Shown: positions 59,372 to 64,000 of the stretch, piece by piece
Layout of the letters: each line of letters begins with the position of its first letter
Position numbering within the stretch: the stretch's first letter is position 1
From: Helichrysum umbraculigerum
Lineage: Eukaryota; Streptophyta; Magnoliopsida; Asterales; Asteraceae
Assembly: GCA_949592205.1 (NCBI GenBank)
Contig: CATIUR010000005.1
Coordinates: 133,879,277-133,943,276, forward strand
Direction of reading: 5' to 3'
Length of the DNA stretch: 64,000 bases
Notes under the pieces: model-generated
Databases searched by the model: none
What the model was told of the DNA's origin: nothing
The model's input: the letters and a program-made list of their open reading frames with translations, nothing else
Made by a program: the position numbers and the translations under genes

Positions 59372-60895
59372 GATTCAGTTCTGCGATGAATAAATTGCAG
59401 AAGTCAATGCCAAGATAATGAATGTGATGAACAAGATTTCACATTGTCTATCAAATGAATAGTATGGAGAATTTGAAAGAATAAGGTTTCACATTGTATA
59501 TCGCACGACTTTGAAACACCTATATGTACTTTGTACAATATAATCACGTTGGCCAGGCGTCATTATATAATGCCAAATACATATTTCTTTTCATCATCGT
59601 TCAAGCGAAATCAATGTGTTATGGAATTCAAGATACAATCAATAATCCGAAGTATGGTAGGTTTCAAAGTTGTAAGAAATGTTTTCAACAATTATTACGT
59701 GGTAACTTTTCTATCACATGTATATAGAGATGAATATAATTCGCACGAAATTTCGAATCGAACCTAAATTATATTCTACATTAACTGAAATGTTCTTACA
59801 TCGCTTCATACAAAACTTGATGATATCTTCTATATCCATCAAGAGTGGTTTCCAATACAACACGAGTTGCTACAGTACTAATTAGACTAAACTTAGCTAT
59901 ACCTAGATCTTAACAAAATAGTTATTTTCCTATGACAGTTCTTTATCAGTTCTTTATTAAGCTATCTTTAGCTATATTCTCTGTCGCAGTGTAGATCTTT
60001 CACTTTTACTCTTGGTTCAGATTGGGAGAGAAGTAGCGTGTCTCCAGCATAGTTTTGTATCGCAGAGTCGGATAATAGTCCAGATCATTCTCAGTCGGGC
60101 ATTTGCACAGACGTTTGATCCAAGACTTAACTCTTTTCTTGCGATTACTAGCCACTTTCTTCCAGAAGCGTATTTTATCCTTAACTCGGACAATCATAGG
60201 CCTCTTTAAGATTCTCAATTCTAGCTCACGGTTCCTACATTTGAACACGAGCTCCCAATTTTGACCACCCAATCTTTCAGCCTGGTCTCGTACTCTTTCG
60301 TACTCTTCTATGTCGACCATGTCGAATTGGTGGTTTTCAATTTCTTCTTCTACAAGTTCCACTATCGGAATTGTTTCGATATCGACATATACATATTGTA
60401 TCTGCTCGTCGATAATTGTGTCATCATCTGATGAGTATTCACTTATGACAGGTTCTGCCATTTTTTCCAGTTTCAAGAGATCTATAGGTTACAAAGACAT
60501 ATTTCAGTATTCATAGTTATGTAGTCTCCATTATCAATCTATAATCCAAATCACAATGCACAGTAACATAAACAATAATAATAAACCAAATACATATGTC
60601 ATATCATATAACTGATCATAGTTAGTTCACAAGTTTTTATACAAAACAGGATGGATCTATCCTAGATATCCATTGGTCCAAAGACTAATCAAAGCATGAC
60701 GGGCCTGTTTACACACCGTCGATCCAAATGATATACAAAACATGACAGGTCTGTCTATACCCGTCGAACCAAAGTTCCAAGTCTAATACATAGTATATAT
60801 ACAATCCTAAGTAGGCACAACCCTCCCTACATAGGTCTAACGGAAGTACGGTAGAAATGATCCCACGGCTGTCCTCAACACAGCCATCACCACAC
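59372..60895 (-). other. Element E leader
   Basis: Between gag and the truncated 5' LTR. No primer site remains. It contains a 156-codon frame (60006-60476) and, at 60640-60775, short hairpins such as GACAG/CTGTC (60744-60755) and GACGG/CCGTC. Confidence 0.75.
60006..60476 (-). CDS. Unrecognised 156-aa frame upstream of E gag
   Basis: I do not recognise this protein. The N-terminal half is strongly acidic (SEYSSDDDTIIDEQ, VELVEEEIENHQFDMVDIEEYE); residues about 64-90 could be helical (RVRDQAERLGG, NRELELRILKR); about 96-125 is very basic (VKDKIRFWKKVASNRKKRVK); the tail holds a CKC pair and ends PNLNQE. A second in-frame ATG (MAEPVISE) lies five codons in. It sits on the same strand as gag, in the 5' leader, about 630 bp upstream of it. 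An accessory retroelement gene, a captured host fragment or a chance frame are all possible; its length and charge segregation argue mildly against chance. Confidence 0.45.
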   Translation of the reverse strand: MKLEKMAEPVISEYSSDDDTIIDEQIQYVYVDIETIPIVELVEEEIENHQFDMVDIEEYERVRDQAERLGGQNWELVFKCRNRELELRILKRPMIVRVKDKIRFWKKVASNRKKRVKSWIKRLCKCPTENDLDYYPTLRYKTMLETRYFSPNLNQE

Positions 60896-61348
60896 AAGCG
60901 CCAATTTTCAGTAAATTTAGGATTTCATATTTTGAAGTAATGTTCTAACTTCTTCCAAATGAACGAGAAAATTTGCATTTTTATGATTTGACGTCGTATG
61001 CGCGTCTTAGAATTATTTCTGTTCGTGTTATATTACGTTTTATGTTAAACGTATATTTAGACCTTTATATCTACATGTTATAGATATATAAATACTCGTA
61101 ATTAATAATTATATTATTAATTATTTTTGTATCACGAAACTTTTGTCATTTATTTTTGTCGGGTTCGTTCTGATATATTTGTACGTAATTAATAATTACT
61201 TACGTATTACATTTTACTTTTTGTTTAAAGTACGGGCTTTCTAGGCTTACATCACAACAAAAAGTTTTGTTAAAACTTAACCAGGAAATTAGCGTAGTAA
61301 TGCACATGCATATTATTTAATTAATACCTAATTTGGAGAGTTGTCACA
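60896..61348 (-). repeat. Element E 5' LTR, 453-bp remnant
   Basis: Matches 45326-45778 of the left LTR base for base in length with perhaps one substitution. The break has AAG in common on both sides. Ends GAGTTGTCACA against the CCATA duplication. Confidence 0.92.
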
Positions 61349-61353
61349 CCATA

Positions 61354-61930
61354 CCCCCATGGGGTGGCCGGTTTCTAGAGGGGCCTACCAAGGTGTGAGT
61401 CTCTCAAACTTTGTTCCCCAGTTTCGTGCTCCGTGCGGCGTTAGTTTACCCGATCGTTAAAACGTTTATCAAATCGTGTACGTGTTTTAAATGTTATAAT
61501 TATATTCGTATATTTACGATATTTTTAACCAAAGTATTTTATCAAAATACTTAATATTGAGTTATAAAAATATAACTTGGGTTTTATTCGTTTGTTGGGG
61601 GGGGGGGGGGGGGGGGGGGGTTTCGCGCGTTTTCGTCACGTACGGTGTGTTTTATACGATACGTGTAACGTTTTATATATCATCGTAATAATATAAAGTA
61701 AATAATATTTATTTTAATAATTTCACATTATTTAGAAAAGTTTTTGACCGACGTCCGTATTTGTACAGTCGGACTCCGTCCGGTTAATAATCGCACGATT
61801 TAATCAAATCGCGTACTTGTATATTTATAAATATACGAACGATTACATGTACTTAGTCCTATTTCAAACTAATACACATAATAATGATACAGTTAGGCAC
61901 AGTAATGATGTCCTAAAATGTCGGGTCACA
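61354..61930 (-). repeat. Family D solo LTR, right part
   Basis: Continues D from 42351. Contains a GTGCTCCGTGCGGCGTTAGTTT block (about 61427-61448) matching B and F LTRs, and ends GGGTCACA before TTAAG (61931-61935). Confidence 0.88.
61597..61620 (+). repeat. 24-base G homopolymer
   Basis: Uninterrupted run of G in the D LTR between TTTGTT and TTTCGCGCG. The true length is uncertain, because such runs are error-prone. Confidence 0.9.
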
Positions 61931-61935
61931 TTAAG

Positions 61936-62626
61936 CTATTATAAAAGTTAGGGCAAATGACCTGAAAAGGTAATCAACTTGTCAAAATTTGCCAATAAAG
62001 GAAGTATCACTTAGACTGATGCCCAAAAAGGACCTATATTAGAAAATCGGCGCCATAAAATGATATAATTTTTCAAAAAAGTTCAATTAAAGGTGTAATA
62101 ACTATTTCATTTTCTCTCTTTTAATTTTTAATCGGTTTTAGCTGATGTGGGGCTTAAATCATAAATATTAAATTAATACGTAACATTTTTGACCTGGAAC
62201 ACATACGGTATAGACACTAATTTGCCTTTTTGAGTGTTTAAACCCGAATTTTATTTTGAGTATCTAGTCCTATTCTAACACGATTTCAAAATGTTTAATC
62301 ATTTTAATGGAAGATTTCAAAATACTAAGTCCTTTTATAGCACGTTTTTAAAAATGAAACGATAATTTTACCCTTAATTAAACTTTTCTGACAACTTGAA
62401 TCCTTTTAGGATACAATATTAAAATGTGAGTCATTTTTGAACATCGACTGAACTCATATTTCCTGATTACCTTTTGAGCCATTTTACCTGAAAGTTATAA
62501 TCAAAATCAAAATGAATACGGGTTGTCATTTTTTTATAACAGTAGGCGAGTAGGGGTAAACAGTCGTCGGTTACCTTATTATTTATTACTGGAAACAAAA
62601 CCCTAAACCCCAAATTCAAAGAAAAG
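61936..62626. other. Intergenic and presumed promoter/5' UTR of the SPC22 gene
   Basis: No TE recognised. AT-rich, no long frame. The last 50 bases (AAACCCTAAACCCC before the ATG) are typical plant 5' UTR/near-promoter sequence with a telo-box-like AAACCCTAA at 62598-62606. Confidence 0.55.
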
Positions 62627-64000
62627 ATGCATTCATTCGGATACAGAGCAAATGCATTGGCGACATTTGCGATAACAATACTTGCTGTTATCTGCGCCGC
62701 CGCTTCTCTCTCGGATTATTTTAACTCTCCTTCTCCCTCCTCTCAAGTCCAGGTCTCCCTCTTTTCCCTCTTTTCCCTTTTTTCTATTTCTTTTCAGATT
62801 ATATAAAGTTAGATTGATTGATTGATTGGGTTTGTGGGGTTTTAGGTTTTGAACATCAATTGGTTCCGGAATAAGCCAGATGGTGATGATGAGGTACACT
62901 TCCATTTATCATTAATCAACTTTTGTACTCAATTTCTTCTAGTAAATAACATTATTTTTGTTAAACTGGAATGGATGACATACCTGGCTGCTAGTGCTAC
63001 TAGTATATATGTGAAGTTTTACTTGCTATCTAAACTTGATGTTGCGGTTTCGAAGCAACTGGTTGGGCAATGTAGGCTGAGTAATGTTTTAGTGTGGTGG
63101 GACTGATCTCAAATGCTGGAACTGATATACACATTGTTTTTTCTTACAGGTCAGCATGACGATGAATATATCGGCAGATTTGCAATCATTATTTACATGG
63201 AATACAAAGCAGGTTGGTTGGAATGCTTCATCCTTTTTCTTTTTAATTGATGCTATATAGATAGTTGAGGTCTAGATTGTATGCGTCTTTCTTTAATAAT
63301 GTTGCATCCATTTTTTTTCCTAGCTAATGAATGTTCAACTAGTTATAATAAGAATGGACAGATGTAAAAAGAAAGAGAACTAGCGCAAACGCTGGTACAA
63401 GGGAAATGGATAAATATGATTAGAACCCTATAATTATACACAGACAGGTTAGGTTAATCATAAGCAAGATACTCAGGGAGGGGCTCTTGACTGGAACCCT
63501 AATTGGAATCTATCAGAGTAGGATAATCACTGGTGATTTTTTAAGTGGCTAATGCCACCCTGCTTAGTGACCAATGTTGTAATGAAACAGTGAAAGCAGA
63601 TATGTTTTGAATGTCTTATGAAACTGGCCCATCTATCCACCTCTAGTCTTTGCTCTGCTAGTCTGGGTTCAGACTTCAGACGACTTCAGTAATTCTGCAA
63701 TATACTCTAAAACACCTTGCATTTTACTTTTACTATCATAGCTTCTTCATATTGTTGCTATAGTACAAGAAGTTGTTCAAGAGAAGTTTTTGATTTTGTT
63801 TGACCTTACATGTCTATTCAAGTGATCTAGTCCTTCATTTTCAATACATTATTAAACTGTGTTCTCATTTAAAAGATTTGTATGCCTTGTGTTTTGTAGG
63901 TTTTTGTTTTTCTAGCAGCTGAATATGAAACCCCACAGAACTCTCTAAATCAGGTAATGCTTTTCTGTCTATCCGTTAACACATGTGGTTTGTTATCTTT
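62627..64000 (+). CDS. SPCS3: Signal peptidase complex subunit 3 (SPC22/23), 5' part
   Basis: Exons 62627-62752, 62846-62893, 63150-63212 and 63900-63953 join in phase 0 across GT-AG introns, giving 97 residues; the gene runs off the window (family proteins are about 167-180 aa). Start MHSFGYRANAL is the family N-terminus. Residues 11-33 form a single membrane anchor (LATFAITILAVICAAASL). The lumenal part follows: VLNINWFRNKPDGDDE, VSMTMNISADLQSLFTWNTKQ, VFVFLAAEYETPQNSLNQ. This non-catalytic type II membrane subunit supports signal-peptide cleavage in the endoplasmic reticulum. The visible part is intact, and no TE lies inside the visible introns. Confidence 0.95.

Larger units (their letters stand above)
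42352..61348 (-). mobile_element. Element E: degenerate Ty3/gypsy element nested in D LTR
   Basis: TSD CCATA at 42347-42351 and 61349-61353. Left (3') LTR 42352-45778, polypurine tract, gag-pol 45813-59371 interrupted by element F, leader 59372-60895, and a 453-bp remnant of the right (5') LTR 60896-61348. The primer site and about 2974 bp of the 5' LTR are deleted. It cannot be transcribed normally from its own 5' LTR. Confidence 0.92.

Overview
This window looks like a eudicot plant nuclear genome, probably an asterid (low confidence at family level). Two recognisable host genes sit at the ends: an RDM4/DMS4-type IWR1-domain gene on the minus strand (3370-7834, ten exons, 351 aa) and the first four exons of the signal peptidase complex subunit SPC22/SPCS3 gene on the plus strand (62627 to the right edge). 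About 54 kb of nested, recombined transposable elements separates them.

Region by region: 1-3369 is intergenic, with a microsatellite, a MULE-like long-inverted-repeat element (779-2622) and a MITE nested in it (2049-2367). 7940-14762 is a degenerate PIF/Harbinger element (H) with a transposase pseudogene and a Myb/SANT-type partner gene; it is split by a solo LTR of family A (11046-13969, TSD GTAAT). 14840-16009 is a truncated LTR of family C fused to a fragment of a family B gypsy element (16010-18037). 18038-27721 is a complete family B Ty3/gypsy chromovirus-like element with an intact 1481-codon gag-pol frame. 27722-33321 is the 3' part of a gag-only family A element. 33322-37173 repeats the H right arm and carries a complete solo LTR of family C (TSD CTTTG). 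37174-39801 is AT-rich intergenic DNA with a Harbinger-derived MITE. 39802-61930 is a three-level nest: solo LTR D (TSD TTAAG) contains element E (42352-61348, TSD CCATA), which contains element F (49491-58418, TSD TTATC).

The window also holds a roughly 5-kb direct duplication: A LTR, H right arm and part of C LTR at 11046-16009 and again at 30449-35361. Its copies are almost identical, differing by repeat-unit copy number and a few substitutions. The junction at 16009/16010 joins a C LTR minisatellite to the middle of a B gag gene.

The most interesting signal is inside the LTRs. Families A to F have largely different sequences but share one architecture of short hairpins. Several hairpins keep their loop sequence while both stem strands change together. 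Each family also has one GC-rich cluster of family-specific palindromes (GCGACGT, GCGACACT, GCGACACAA, GATCCGCCGGATC, GCCGATCGGC types). This looks like a conserved, structured R-U5/leader RNA domain. Families A and F are non-autonomous (gag but no pol). F has a second small gene with a coiled coil and a zinc knuckle where pol should be. E has an unexplained 156-aa frame upstream of gag.
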